From an uncultured Phascolarctobacterium sp. (GTDB lineage Bacteria; Bacillota; Negativicutes; Acidaminococcales; Acidaminococcaceae): a stretch of DNA of 64,000 nt. Every line of letters begins with the position of its first letter. Positions within the stretch are counted from its first letter, which is position 1. Positions 35,753-43,941 of this stretch are shown here, piece by piece. The notes below the pieces were generated by a model. That model was not told the origin of the DNA. It was given only the letters and a program-made list of their open reading frames with translations, and made no database searches. The translations under genes and the position numbers were made by a program. Location of the stretch: contig UQZN01000006.1 of assembly GCA_900545535.1 (NCBI GenBank), forward strand, positions 1 through 64,000. The letters run 5' to 3'.

Positions 35753-35995
35753 CTATTTTAAGGCCGGTCCTGCTCCTGTTGGCCGGTCACTGATAAGCTC
35801 TGCCGGATCAACCTCCAGCGCCTGAGCTATCAGAAAGAAAACTTCCAGACCGCACCTGGCAGTACCACGTTCAATTTTTGAAATATATGAACGTGTCAAC
35901 CCGGCTTTAATAGCTAATGCTTCCTGACTTAAATCTTTTAGTCTTCTATAATATAAAATATTTAAGCCGATACTTTGATATTTCTCATCAAACAT
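35753..35995 (-). CDS. XRE-family HTH regulator (80 aa)
   Basis: An 80-aa protein that is almost only a Cro/CI helix-turn-helix domain (ILYYRRLKDLSQEALAIKAG, TRSYISKIERG). ATG at 35995 has AAGGTG at about 9 nt; GTG at 36007 is an alternative. Such small single-domain regulators are common in prophage remnants and toxin modules, but no phage gene is nearby. Confidence 0.8.
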   Translation of the reverse strand: MFDEKYQSIGLNILYYRRLKDLSQEALAIKAGLTRSYISKIERGTARCGLEVFFLIAQALEVDPAELISDRPTGAGPALK

Positions 35996-36007
35996 GACTT
36001 TTTTCAC

Positions 36008-36485
36008 CTTAACAATTAAACTTTTATAGATATTGGTTTTATCTTTATTATCTTATAAAAAAAATGCATTTGCTGTATAAAATACAACACATATGTGCAC
36101 TATAATGCTCATTTATATAAAACAAAATTATATATCCAAAGAAATTATATATCTTAAAATATGTAAAGCTACTTAAATTTAATACATTTTATCGTTTTTT
36201 ATATTTTAAATATTTTGATATTTATATAAAACAATTAAACTTCTTATAAAAAATCTTGCTTTATTATAGCGGCAGTTTCACTTATTTGCACAGCAAATAC
36301 AAATAAGTATTTTCATTTCAACCAATATTCAGATCACAAATTAAAAACTCACCGCACTTCTTCTATCAGCTTTTTACCACGTTATCACTAAGATGTACAA
36401 TTCCACCATAGCGGCCTGGTTCTCTATTATATTATATTCAGAAGGACTGATATATCACCTTACTTTTATATTCTGGAGGTCTATT
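36008..36485. other. AT-rich region between the XRE pair and the orphan gene
   Basis: No gene fits. It contains the inverted repeat TGTAT-AAA-ATACA (36074-36086), about 80 bp upstream of the XRE gene, a possible autoregulatory operator. The rest is mostly A/T. Confidence 0.35.
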
Positions 36486-37037
36486 ATGTTTTATCGTCAT
36501 ATCGATAACAATGCCGCCGCACCAAATTGTTCCACTGCAGCAGCTTTAATGGGTTCTATTCTTCCCGCGGAGAGTAATGCTGATTTTGCTGCCAGCATTG
36601 CCGCCCCAATTACAATATCGCATACTCCCTACAATTTTAGAGGCAGGGCAACAGTACTTTCTGAAAATGAAGGGGATCTTATTCCGCATGGTAATTACGC
36701 TTACATCACCAGGTTAAGTGTTTGCGCCGCTGTACTTTTTTATTTAAATGACAACAATCTTTATGCCTACCATGCCCCCGCTGGTTATATCGATCCAGAT
36801 TTCTTCAGGACCTGCCAGCAGGTCCTGGATGATAATAATGTAGAAAAAATTATTTATGCAACACCTCAACTCGATACTGCTCCCGGCAGCAGTTACAGCC
36901 AGGCGCTTACTTTTCTGGAAGGCAGATTCACTACCGACAAAATTTGTATCGTTGACGGTTTTGGACAAACAAGAGCCGGCAACGCCCTTGAAGGAACTGT
37001 ATTGGCAGATGCTGACGGGAATTTAGCCTTTTCGTAG
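36486..37037 (+). CDS. Orphan 183-aa protein with CheD/CNF-like Cys-His pattern
   Basis: I do not recognise a family with certainty. The protein has 183 aa and no clear signal peptide or membrane segment. A block TRLSVCAAVLFYLNDNN is followed by AYHAPAG, putting Cys80 and His96 sixteen residues apart, with the cysteine after a beta strand in LSVC. Deamidases of the CheD, CNF1 and BLF1 group share an LSGC or LGSC cysteine followed by a histidine 12-17 residues later, so this could be such an enzyme. That is inference from a short motif. A strong GGAGG site supports ATG at 36486. The gene stands alone, divergent from the XRE pair, and ends before a terminator-like hairpin. Confidence 0.65.
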   Translation: MFYRHIDNNAAAPNCSTAAALMGSILPAESNADFAASIAAPITISHTPYNFRGRATVLSENEGDLIPHGNYAYITRLSVCAAVLFYLNDNNLYAYHAPAGYIDPDFFRTCQQVLDDNNVEKIIYATPQLDTAPGSSYSQALTFLEGRFTTDKICIVDGFGQTRAGNALEGTVLADADGNLAFS

Positions 37038-37138
37038 GGCACTTACTTTACAACCAGCAGTTCTAAGATTGAATTTATATTTACATTCACAAACTAACAG
37101 CTTTTCTTTATTATCGTTTTCAAAATATCATCACTAAA

Positions 37139-37183
37139 AAAGGCCGCTGCAGCAAGTTTAAATACTTGCTGCAGCGGTCTTTG
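37139..37183. terminator. Strong hairpin, probable terminator of the orphan gene
   Basis: The long stem AGGCCGCTGCAGCAAGT/ACTTGCTGCAGCGGTCT is preceded by A6 and followed by TTTG, about 100 bp after the stop. Confidence 0.65.
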
Positions 37184-37381
37184 AGCATTACCAGCTCATA
37201 AAAGTTGCCTGGAATTATCTTTTTTTAATATAAGATACCTTACGTATAAAGAAAGTATTATGTCAAAATACCTGTTTATTATTTGACAAACCGGGGTGTA
37301 GTTGTAAATATTTTAAAGATGATTCATTATAAACAAAATCAGTACTATTTATTTTATTATACTTACCTTACAATATAACGC

Positions 37382-37410
37382 TTGACTTTTGGCGCCCGAT
37401 ACAAGATTAT
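37382..37410 (+). promoter_or_regulatory. Probable promoter of the carbonic anhydrase gene
   Basis: -35 TTGACT (37382-37387) and -10 GATTAT (37405-37410), 17 bp apart. Confidence 0.45.
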
Positions 37411-37475
37411 AGTAAGTAACAAAAATACCTGTCCGTCCCGCCATAACATTAAAAACTCACTTGGGAGCGCTAAAA

Positions 37476-38039
37476 ATGACAACCTTACTACAGGAAATCC
37501 TTGCCTATAACCGTACCTTTTTAGAAAAAAACGCCTTTCCTAAAGAAATATCCAAGTATCCGGGCAAAAAATTTGCCCTGCTTACCTGTATGGATACAAG
37601 GCTGACAGAGCTTATTAACAAAGCACTGGGTATTCACAGAGGCGATGCCAAAATAATTCAAAATGCCGGTACTTCTTTGATCGAAGATATGGGGGAAACA
37701 GTTAAAAGCCTGCTTCTCACTATTTATATTTTTGATATCAAAGAAATACTGATAGTTGGCCATTATGACTGCGGTGTTGCGCAAACCAGCTCGGCAGCTA
37801 TCCTGCAAAAAATGCACAACCGCGGCATAGCCGACCAGCAAATAGCGCTGATAGAGGACGATTTTAAAGCCTGGCTTGATACTTACACCGACCCTGCCCA
37901 AAATGTACTGGCTGTTGTAAAAAAACTTAGGGCTAATCCCTTTATTCCCGGCGATATCTCTATCCACGGTCTGATCATCGATCCGCACAGCGGCAAGCTT
38001 GATCTTCTGGCAGACGGCTATAAAGACACGAAAGGCTGA
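37476..38039 (+). CDS. Beta-class carbonic anhydrase
   Basis: A 187-aa zinc enzyme interconverting CO2 and bicarbonate, the substrate of pyruvate carboxylase. The beta-class zinc ligands are present: Cys38 in TCMDTR (with the Asp40-Arg42 dyad), His96 and Cys99 in VGHYDCG. The length fits the short clade of Firmicute enzymes. ATG at 37476 has GGGAG; TTG at 37461 is in frame but lacks a better site. It is a single-gene unit. Confidence 0.9.
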   Translation: MTTLLQEILAYNRTFLEKNAFPKEISKYPGKKFALLTCMDTRLTELINKALGIHRGDAKIIQNAGTSLIEDMGETVKSLLLTIYIFDIKEILIVGHYDCGVAQTSSAAILQKMHNRGIADQQIALIEDDFKAWLDTYTDPAQNVLAVVKKLRANPFIPGDISIHGLIIDPHSGKLDLLADGYKDTKG

Positions 38040-38177
38040 TACAGTAAGTATTTTCAGCATATAACCACAAGCATTTTTTGGCAGTTTGGTAAAAAAGTTG
38101 GACAGAACAAATTTCGGAGAAATTTTCTTAGCCCTTTAGAAAAATATTAGCTGTTACGTTCTACAGCCAAATATATT

Positions 38178-38444
38178 TCATTTATATATTTCTTTACGAT
38201 GCCCTATCGTTACAATAAGAATAGTCACCTTGGTATCCTGAATCTCAGCAAGAATCCGATAATCACCCACACGATAGCGCCATTCACCCTGATGATTGGC
38301 TACAAGCGCTTTACCATGCTGCCGTGGATTTATACAGCCAACAAGATTTTTTTCTATCCACCCATAAATCAACGCTCTAATAGGTTTATCTATCTTTTTT
38401 AAGGTTTTTACTGCGGCAGCAGTGTATTCTACTTTGTATTCCAT
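38178..38444 (-). CDS. RelE/ParE-superfamily toxin
   Basis: An 88-aa small basic toxin of the RelE fold: YTAAAVKTLKKIDK at the start, then GEWRYRVGDYRILAEI and a terminal VTIGHRKEIY, as in mRNA interferases of the RelE group. Its ATG overlaps the antitoxin stop by one base (TAATG), so the two are coupled. In this family the toxin cleaves mRNA at ribosomes during stress or after loss of the antitoxin. Confidence 0.92.
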   Translation of the reverse strand: MEYKVEYTAAAVKTLKKIDKPIRALIYGWIEKNLVGCINPRQHGKALVANHQGEWRYRVGDYRILAEIQDTKVTILIVTIGHRKEIYK

Positions 38445-38665
38445 TATTCAAGATCCAGCATCTTAGCTACTTCTTGATGCGAGTACGTAACAGGATTTTT
38501 CTTATGGGCAGCCATCGCTTTCTTGTAAGCATTCAAATCGTATTCGTCTTCTATCCTTTGGATAACAGAGTCACGTATGAGCTGCGATACAGTCGTATTC
38601 TTATGCTTGGCGTAGTTTTTTATTAAATTAGTTTCTTCTTCGGACAGTCTTAATGATAATGCCAT
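38444..38665 (-). CDS. RelB-like ribbon-helix-helix antitoxin
   Basis: A 73-aa antitoxin with an N-terminal ribbon-helix-helix (ALSLRLSEEETNLIKNYAK, TTVSQLIRDSV) that binds DNA, and a C-terminal acidic tail that would wrap the toxin. ATG at 38665 follows a strong AAAGGAGGGG; the longer frame to 38761 is rejected because the operator lies there. It represses its own promoter together with the toxin in related systems. Confidence 0.9.
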   Translation of the reverse strand: MALSLRLSEEETNLIKNYAKHKNTTVSQLIRDSVIQRIEDEYDLNAYKKAMAAHKKNPVTYSHQEVAKMLDLE

Positions 38666-38679
38666 GATAACCCCTCCTT

Positions 38680-38698
38680 TGTAATACAGTGTAATACA
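38680..38698. promoter_or_regulatory. Direct-repeat operator of the toxin-antitoxin operon
   Basis: Two TGTAATACA copies at 38680-38688 and 38690-38698, exactly one helical turn (10 bp) apart, sit next to the antitoxin ribosome site. This suits two ribbon-helix-helix dimers on one DNA face. Confidence 0.55.
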
Positions 38699-38876
38699 TT
38701 TTCCTTTTTTAGTCAAGCTCAAAGCACTAAAATATGCGCACCCCAAAAAAGATGCCGGCAAAAAGTTAGCCGCAATTTCTCAAAATTATATTATTAGCAG
38801 CTCAAAAATAGACTTCGTTTTTATATCGTTTCCCCCGCACTCCTTCCATGACTCATTGAAAGTAAACGCCCACGCA

Positions 38877-38908
38877 ATAAAAAAAGCACTGCAAACCATT
38901 GCAGTGCC
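38877..38908 (-). terminator. Terminator of the tRNA-Ala gene
   Basis: On the minus strand GCACTGCAA/TTGCAGTGC is followed by T7. Confidence 0.85.
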
Positions 38909-38921
38909 TATGTCTAAAGTT

Positions 38922-38997
<76 letters not shown>

Positions 38998-39009
38998 AAG
39001 ACAATTAAG

Positions 39010-39039
39010 ATTATAATAGAAAACAGTCCTGTTTGTCAA
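39010..39039 (-). promoter_or_regulatory. Promoter of the tRNA-Ala gene
   Basis: On the minus strand -35 TTGACA (39034-39039) and -10 TATAAT (39010-39015), 18 bp apart, directly upstream of the tRNA. Confidence 0.75.
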
Positions 39040-39067
39040 TATAATTGTAAAATATAGATCAAAAATA

Positions 39068-39096
39068 TTGCGAGCAGCTGCACACCGTGCTATAAT
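39068..39096 (+). promoter_or_regulatory. Promoter ahead of the MATE gene leader
   Basis: -35 TTGCGA (39068-39073) and -10 TATAAT (39091-39096), 17 bp apart; transcription should start near 39103. Confidence 0.6.
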
Positions 39097-39117
39097 GTAC
39101 CTCGCAAGCAACGGAGC

Positions 39118-39166
39118 CTGCCTTTCTGGATAAATATTATCCCTGGAAAGGCAGATTTATTTTTTC
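39118..39166 (+). terminator. Terminator-like hairpin in the MATE gene leader
   Basis: The outer stem CTGCCTTTC/GAAAGGCAG and inner stem GGATAA/TTATCC are followed by ATTTATTTTTT, ending right at the ribosome site of the MATE gene. It could be an attenuator, or the end of a small RNA of about 60 nt. Confidence 0.6.
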
Positions 39167-39181
39167 GAGGTGTTTAACAAA

Positions 39182-40525
39182 ATGCGTTCTCTGGAAGCCA
39201 GCACCGCCAAACTTTCCATTTTCAAAATGACCTGGCCGATTTTTATTGAGATCCTGCTGCAGATGATGGTCGGAAATGTTGACCAGTTCATGCTCAGCCA
39301 CTATTCACAAAAATCTGTTGCCGCTGTCGGCAACGCCAATCAGATCATCAATATCGTTATTATCGCCCTCAGCGTTATCAGTATGGCAGCCACGATCCTG
39401 ATTGCCCAGTACCGCGGTGCGGATAACAAAGAAAAGGTTGCCGAGGTTTGTACGGTAGCCTTGCTGACCAACTTCGTTTTGGGTCTGATCATCAGCCTGG
39501 TACTGTTTTTCTTCGACAATTTCTTTCTTGATCTTTTGGCCGTACCGAATGATATACGCAACGAAGCAGGTTTGTTTTTGCGCTATATCGGACTTTTCAT
39601 TGTTGTGCAGGCCGTTTATATCTCTTTTATTTCTTTTTTCCGCGGTTATTCACTGCTGAAAGTAACAATGATAACTTCTGTTATTATGAACGTTATCAAC
39701 ATCGTCTGCAACGTTTTCCTCATTCACGGCTTCGGCCCGATCCCGGCTCTGGGCGTTTTGGGCGTTACGATTTCTACCAACAGCAGTAAAGTGCTGGGCT
39801 TGCTGTTGATTTTATATTTCTTCCGCCGTTTTATCGATCTGCCCCTGTCTTGTAAATATCTGCAGCCTTTTCCTAAAAAAACCTTATACAATATCCTCTA
39901 TCTGGGCCTGCCTTCCGGCGGCGAATCGCTGTCATATCAGCTGTCACAAATGGTGATCATGAAATTCGTCAATTTGCTGGGTTTAGTAGTTATCACAACA
40001 AAAATCTATGCGTATATCATTGCCATGTTTTCATACATTTATTCACAAGCCCTGGCGATGGCGACGCAGATCATCGTCGGATTTCTGCTGGGACGGGGCG
40101 ATCAGGAGGCTGTCAGCCAAAGAGTCTGGCAGACAGTGCGGCTGGCGGTACTGATCAGCGGTACGCTGACAACGATCTTATATTTCAACAGCGACCATAT
40201 CTACGGTATTTTCACCGATAACCCGGAAGTTTTGGAGCTGGGACGGCATATTTTTCTGATCGAGATCTTTTTAGAGATCGGGCGCGCAGTCAATATGGTC
40301 ATGGTCATGTCATTGCAGGCTGCCGGCGATATCAAAGGCCCGGTCACGATCGGTCTGATCTCCATGTGGCTGGTTTCGGTAGCCGGCGCCTACTTTTTCG
40401 GTATCGTGCTCGATTTGGGACTGATCGGTATCTGGATCGCCATGATGCTGGACGAATGCCTGCGGGCCTTAGTCTTTATTTACCGTTGGCACAGCGGCGT
40501 CTGGCGGCACAAAAACCTTATTTAA
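39182..40525 (+). CDS. MATE-family efflux transporter
   Basis: A 447-aa inner-membrane exporter with about twelve hydrophobic segments in two halves. The first half shows the MATE pattern MTWPIFIEILLQMMVGNVDQ, the second LPSGGESLSYQLSQM. Such pumps export drugs, cations or metabolites using Na+ or H+. ATG at 39182 has GAGGTG at 8 nt. The leader carries a promoter and a terminator-like hairpin, so read-through may be regulated. A terminator follows the stop. Confidence 0.92.
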   Translation: MRSLEASTAKLSIFKMTWPIFIEILLQMMVGNVDQFMLSHYSQKSVAAVGNANQIINIVIIALSVISMAATILIAQYRGADNKEKVAEVCTVALLTNFVLGLIISLVLFFFDNFFLDLLAVPNDIRNEAGLFLRYIGLFIVVQAVYISFISFFRGYSLLKVTMITSVIMNVINIVCNVFLIHGFGPIPALGVLGVTISTNSSKVLGLLLILYFFRRFIDLPLSCKYLQPFPKKTLYNILYLGLPSGGESLSYQLSQMVIMKFVNLLGLVVITTKIYAYIIAMFSYIYSQALAMATQIIVGFLLGRGDQEAVSQRVWQTVRLAVLISGTLTTILYFNSDHIYGIFTDNPEVLELGRHIFLIEIFLEIGRAVNMVMVMSLQAAGDIKGPVTIGLISMWLVSVAGAYFFGIVLDLGLIGIWIAMMLDECLRALVFIYRWHSGVWRHKNLI

Positions 40526-40530
40526 TAATA

Positions 40531-40566
40531 AAAAGAACGCAGAAATTTTATCTGCGTTCTTTTTAT
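40531..40566 (+). terminator. Terminator of the MATE gene
   Basis: The hairpin AAAAGAACGCAGA/TCTGCGTTCTTTT is followed by a T-rich tail. Confidence 0.85.
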
Positions 40567-40866
40567 TATATTAATTTATATAAATTTGAATAACATAGAT
40601 ATTTTCAACAACCAACATATAAATTGCTTAATTATTAAAAATTATTTATTTTCAAGTATTCTATTTCCTTTTTCTTCAAAAGCGCCTCTTACAGCATTGA
40701 TATATCCTGTTGTTCATCAAAAAATCAGCAAATCCCAAATAAAAACTTTCGTAAAAATGAATAATTATAATAAATTTTACAGAAAATGTTGCTATGGCAA
40801 CAGAGGCTTGTATCAAAATTTGCTATCCTGATAAAGCATTTTAAAATTTTTTAAAGGAGGAATAAT
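40567..40866. other. AT-rich leader of the SLC13 carrier gene with inverted repeat
   Basis: No gene fits. The inverted repeat TGTTGC-TATG-GCAACA (40787-40802) lies about 65 bp before the start codon and may be an operator. Confidence 0.4.
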
Positions 40867-42141
40867 ATGTCCCCAGCAGTAAAATGTTTAATTTTGTTAG
40901 CAGTAGTTGCTCTCTTATTCGTAACTGAACTCATTCCCCTGGCAATTACTGCAACGGCAGGCGCAATTGCTTGCGGCCTGTTAGGTTTCATCCCTGTTAA
41001 ACAGGTATTTTCTGGCTTATCCGATTCTACCGTAGTCTTGTTTGCAGGTATGTTCGTCGTAGGCGCTTCCATGTTCTACACCGGCCTCGCTCAAAAAATT
41101 GGCGGTATGGTAGTAAAAATGTGTGGTACCAGCGAAAACAGCTTGATGTTTGGTTTAATGATGGTCGGTACACTTTTATCTTCCTGCCTCTCCAATACCG
41201 GTACTGCAGCTTGCCTGCTTCCGGTTGCACTCGGAATCTGTGCCGCAGCTAAAATTCCTGCTTCCCGTCAGCTGATGCCTCTGGCATTTGCCTGCGGTTG
41301 GGGTGGTATCATTACAATGGTAGGCACGCCGCCTAATATTATTGCCGTCGGCGCTATGACCTCTGCCGGACTTGAACCTTTTGGCTTCTTTGAATTTGCC
41401 TGGATTGGCATCCCGGTTTCTATTGCCGGTATGCTGTATATGATGTTTGTAGGTAAATACCTGCTTCCGAAAGTAGAACTTTCTGCTGATCAGGATATCG
41501 AACAAGAGATCGAAGCATCTTCAACTTCTTCTACTAAACAAATGATTTCCGGTATTATTTTAGCTTTGGTCATTATCACTATGGCTATTGGCATCCCGGG
41601 TGTATCTTTGGAAATGGCCGCTATCGTCGGTGCATTGGTTTGCGTACTGACAGGCTGCCTGACTGAAAAACAGGCTTATGCTTCCATTGACTGGGTAACT
41701 ATCTTCCTGTTTGCCGGTATGATGCCTGTTTCTGCAGCTATGGATAAAACTGGCGCCGGTGCTTTGATTGCCGACTGGACTGTTGGACTGATGGGCGGCA
41801 GCCCCTCTCCACTGGTTGTAACCGCTATTCTCTTCATTTTGTCCTGCGGTCTGACCCAGTTCATGTCCAATACTGCTTCCGCAGCCTTACTGTGTCCGAT
41901 CGGTATCGCTATCGCTAAACAGCTTGGTGCTGATCCAAAAGCAGTATTAATGGCTATCGCAGTTGCAGCTTCCTGCGCTTTCGCAACTCCGGTAGGTACA
42001 CCACCAAACACTTTGGTGCTTGGCCCTGGTGGTTACAAATTTATGGACTACGTAAAATGTGGTACAGGCCTTGTTGTCGTTGCCTTTGTCGTATCCCTGG
42101 TTGTAATCCCTATTGTTTGGCCGTTCTTCCCTGCTAACTAA
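40867..42141 (+). CDS. SLC13/DASS-family carboxylate carrier
   Basis: A 424-aa membrane carrier with about eleven hydrophobic segments and the two divalent-anion/sodium symporter signatures: SNTGTAACLLPVALG in the first repeat, SNTASAALLCPIG in the second, each followed by a GTPPN block. Family members import succinate, malate, fumarate or citrate with Na+. An organism using succinate-type CoA transferase and mutase needs such uptake, so a di- or tricarboxylate is the likely substrate. The start has AAAGGAGGAA. It is a single gene with its own terminator. Confidence 0.9.
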   Translation: MSPAVKCLILLAVVALLFVTELIPLAITATAGAIACGLLGFIPVKQVFSGLSDSTVVLFAGMFVVGASMFYTGLAQKIGGMVVKMCGTSENSLMFGLMMVGTLLSSCLSNTGTAACLLPVALGICAAAKIPASRQLMPLAFACGWGGIITMVGTPPNIIAVGAMTSAGLEPFGFFEFAWIGIPVSIAGMLYMMFVGKYLLPKVELSADQDIEQEIEASSTSSTKQMISGIILALVIITMAIGIPGVSLEMAAIVGALVCVLTGCLTEKQAYASIDWVTIFLFAGMMPVSAAMDKTGAGALIADWTVGLMGGSPSPLVVTAILFILSCGLTQFMSNTASAALLCPIGIAIAKQLGADPKAVLMAIAVAASCAFATPVGTPPNTLVLGPGGYKFMDYVKCGTGLVVVAFVVSLVVIPIVWPFFPAN

Positions 42142-42145
42142 AAGT

Positions 42146-42180
42146 AAAAAAGACTGTCTCTTTATGAGACAGTCTTTTTT
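42146..42180. terminator. Bidirectional terminator between the SLC13 and pyrophosphatase genes
   Basis: The hairpin AAAAAAGACTGTCTC/GAGACAGTCTTTTTT serves both convergent genes. Confidence 0.88.
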
Positions 42181-42187
42181 ACTTTAT

Positions 42188-43825
42188 TCAATCCAGTTTT
42201 CTGAAGGCTTCTGTCAGCGGGGGAATGATCTGCTTTTTGCGGCTCAAGACGCCGGGCAGATGATAGCAGCCTGCCGCAGCAGCTTCGCCAAAGGCGTGTA
42301 CCAGCTGCGTTTGGGGACTGCCGGCAGCCAAAAGATCAGTCGCTTCACCCAAGATATCCGTTATCATCAGCAGTGACAAGTCATAGCCTTCCTGCCTGCG
42401 AAATTCCTCCAGTGCTTTTTGCAGATCTGCTAACCGTTCCAGCGCCTGCTGCCTGTCCATGATATTGATCTGACTGACAGTGATACGGTGCTCGCCGAAA
42501 TCAAATTCCTTGATATCATTGCGCACGATGTCCTGCACCGGCATGGTACCGATCGCCGAACCGTGCCGCAGCACTTCCATGGCAAAAGCTTCCGCATCCC
42601 TGATCCCGGCCTGCACTGCCAGACGTTTGGCAGTATCTTCATCAAACAAAGTAGCTGTAGGCGAACGGAAATACAGAGTATCGGAAACTATGGCCGCAAA
42701 TAAAATCCCTGCCAAAGCAGGCGGCAGCTCGACGCCTCTGTGCCAGGTCAGGTTGGCAACGATCGTCGCCGTCGAACCTACCGGCTCCTGGCGGATAAAG
42801 ATGGGCGCGCCTGTCGTTAATCCACCCAGACGGTGGTGGTCGATGATCTCCAGCAAATGTGCTTCTTCGATACCTTCCACTGCCTGACTGCGTTCGTTGT
42901 GATCGACTAAAATCACTTCCTGCCGGTCTGGTACCAGCATCATCCCACGGTCCATCATGCCAGCGTAGCGACCGCGCTCCAGCACCGGATAGCTGACAAA
43001 TTTTGCCGCCAGCATCTTTTCTCTGACATCTGACAGTAAATCTGTAGTTTTGAGCGTTACCAGATTCTTGGTCATTACCAAACGTACCGGAATACTTTGA
43101 TTGATGAGCCGCACCGTAGTATAAGTATCGTAAGGAGTACTGATGACAATGGCCCGCCGGCACCGGGCCGCCTCCAATACCGCCGGCGTTATTTCCGTAT
43201 CGCGGGTCAGGATCAGGCCTGCAGCGCCAGCTTCCATCACCGCCAGCTGCGCGTCGCTCCTGTCGCCGATGATGACCAGATCGCCTGCCCGGATCGCCTG
43301 CGTCAGCGTAGCAGCTTCGGAAGCACCGATCTTGATCTTGCCGTTAAAGGTTTGCTTCGGATCGCCGCAGATCAGCTGACCGTCTAAAGTATGTACGATA
43401 CTACTATAATCGGTTTCACCATCGTCCAGATCCTGGATCGACAGCTCGTTATAATATCGTTTAGCCAGGTCGCCGACGGTGATGATCCCGACGATATTCT
43501 TATCCGTATCCAGCACAGGCACGGATTTCAAGCCTTCATGTTCTACAAAAAGTCGGCCCACATCACGCAGCGAAGCAGCCGGCCCCACTGTCGGCGGCTG
43601 CGCCAAACGAATATCGCTTAACCGCGGATACAGGTCGTCCACCAGTTTCGGCACCGGAACATTAAAATGCTCCAATACGAACTGTGTTTCCGGATTGATC
43701 TTGCCGGCACGGGCCGGCACTGCCTTCAAGCCCAACTGCTGCTTTAAGTAAGCATAGGCGATAGCCGAACAGACCGAATCTGTATCAGGATTGCGGTGAC
43801 CGATAACTAAAACCGTTTTTTCCAT
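42188..43825 (-). CDS. CBS-DRTGG manganese-dependent inorganic pyrophosphatase (family II)
   Basis: A 545-aa enzyme splitting pyrophosphate. The DHH-type catalytic core begins GHRNPDTDS (residues 8-16), then is interrupted by a pair of CBS domains with a DRTGG insert (about 70-300) that binds adenine nucleotides and regulates activity. The core resumes with DHNERSQ and IIDHHRLGG, and a DHHA2 domain closes the protein. This long regulated form is typical of Clostridia and Negativicutes. ATG at 43825 has GAAGGTG; the frame continues 100 codons upstream into the his operon end and that part is rejected. Confidence 0.94.
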   Translation of the reverse strand: MEKTVLVIGHRNPDTDSVCSAIAYAYLKQQLGLKAVPARAGKINPETQFVLEHFNVPVPKLVDDLYPRLSDIRLAQPPTVGPAASLRDVGRLFVEHEGLKSVPVLDTDKNIVGIITVGDLAKRYYNELSIQDLDDGETDYSSIVHTLDGQLICGDPKQTFNGKIKIGASEAATLTQAIRAGDLVIIGDRSDAQLAVMEAGAAGLILTRDTEITPAVLEAARCRRAIVISTPYDTYTTVRLINQSIPVRLVMTKNLVTLKTTDLLSDVREKMLAAKFVSYPVLERGRYAGMMDRGMMLVPDRQEVILVDHNERSQAVEGIEEAHLLEIIDHHRLGGLTTGAPIFIRQEPVGSTATIVANLTWHRGVELPPALAGILFAAIVSDTLYFRSPTATLFDEDTAKRLAVQAGIRDAEAFAMEVLRHGSAIGTMPVQDIVRNDIKEFDFGEHRITVSQINIMDRQQALERLADLQKALEEFRRQEGYDLSLLMITDILGEATDLLAAGSPQTQLVHAFGEAAAAGCYHLPGVLSRKKQIIPPLTEAFRKLD

Positions 43826-43904
43826 GCTTGCACCTTCTTCATTACTGTCTTTCTTACCTGTCATTGTAGCATAAAATCTGCCGTACGGCTGTAAATTTTC
43901 AGCA

Positions 43905-43941
43905 AAGAAACCTCCCGCTCTCCGCAGGAGGTTTCCATTTT
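43905..43941. terminator. Hairpin at the end of the histidine operon
   Basis: GAAACCTCC/GGAGGTTTC lies just past the hisIE stop. The T tract on the minus strand is short, so termination may be partial, with read-through to the pyrophosphatase possible. Confidence 0.6.

Larger units (their letters stand above)
37038..37475. other. Intergenic region with terminator hairpin and carbonic anhydrase promoter
   Basis: Apart from the hairpin at 37139-37183 and the promoter at 37382-37410, the stretch is AT-rich and no gene is seen. Confidence 0.4.

Noticed and set aside
35400..37037. XRE pair and orphan gene as a prophage remnant
   Set aside because: There are no structural, replication or lysis genes, and flanking genes end in normal terminators.
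39103..39181. MATE leader as a guanidine, preQ1 or other known riboswitch
   Set aside because: The leader is too short and lacks the conserved bases of these classes; only a terminator-like hairpin is visible.
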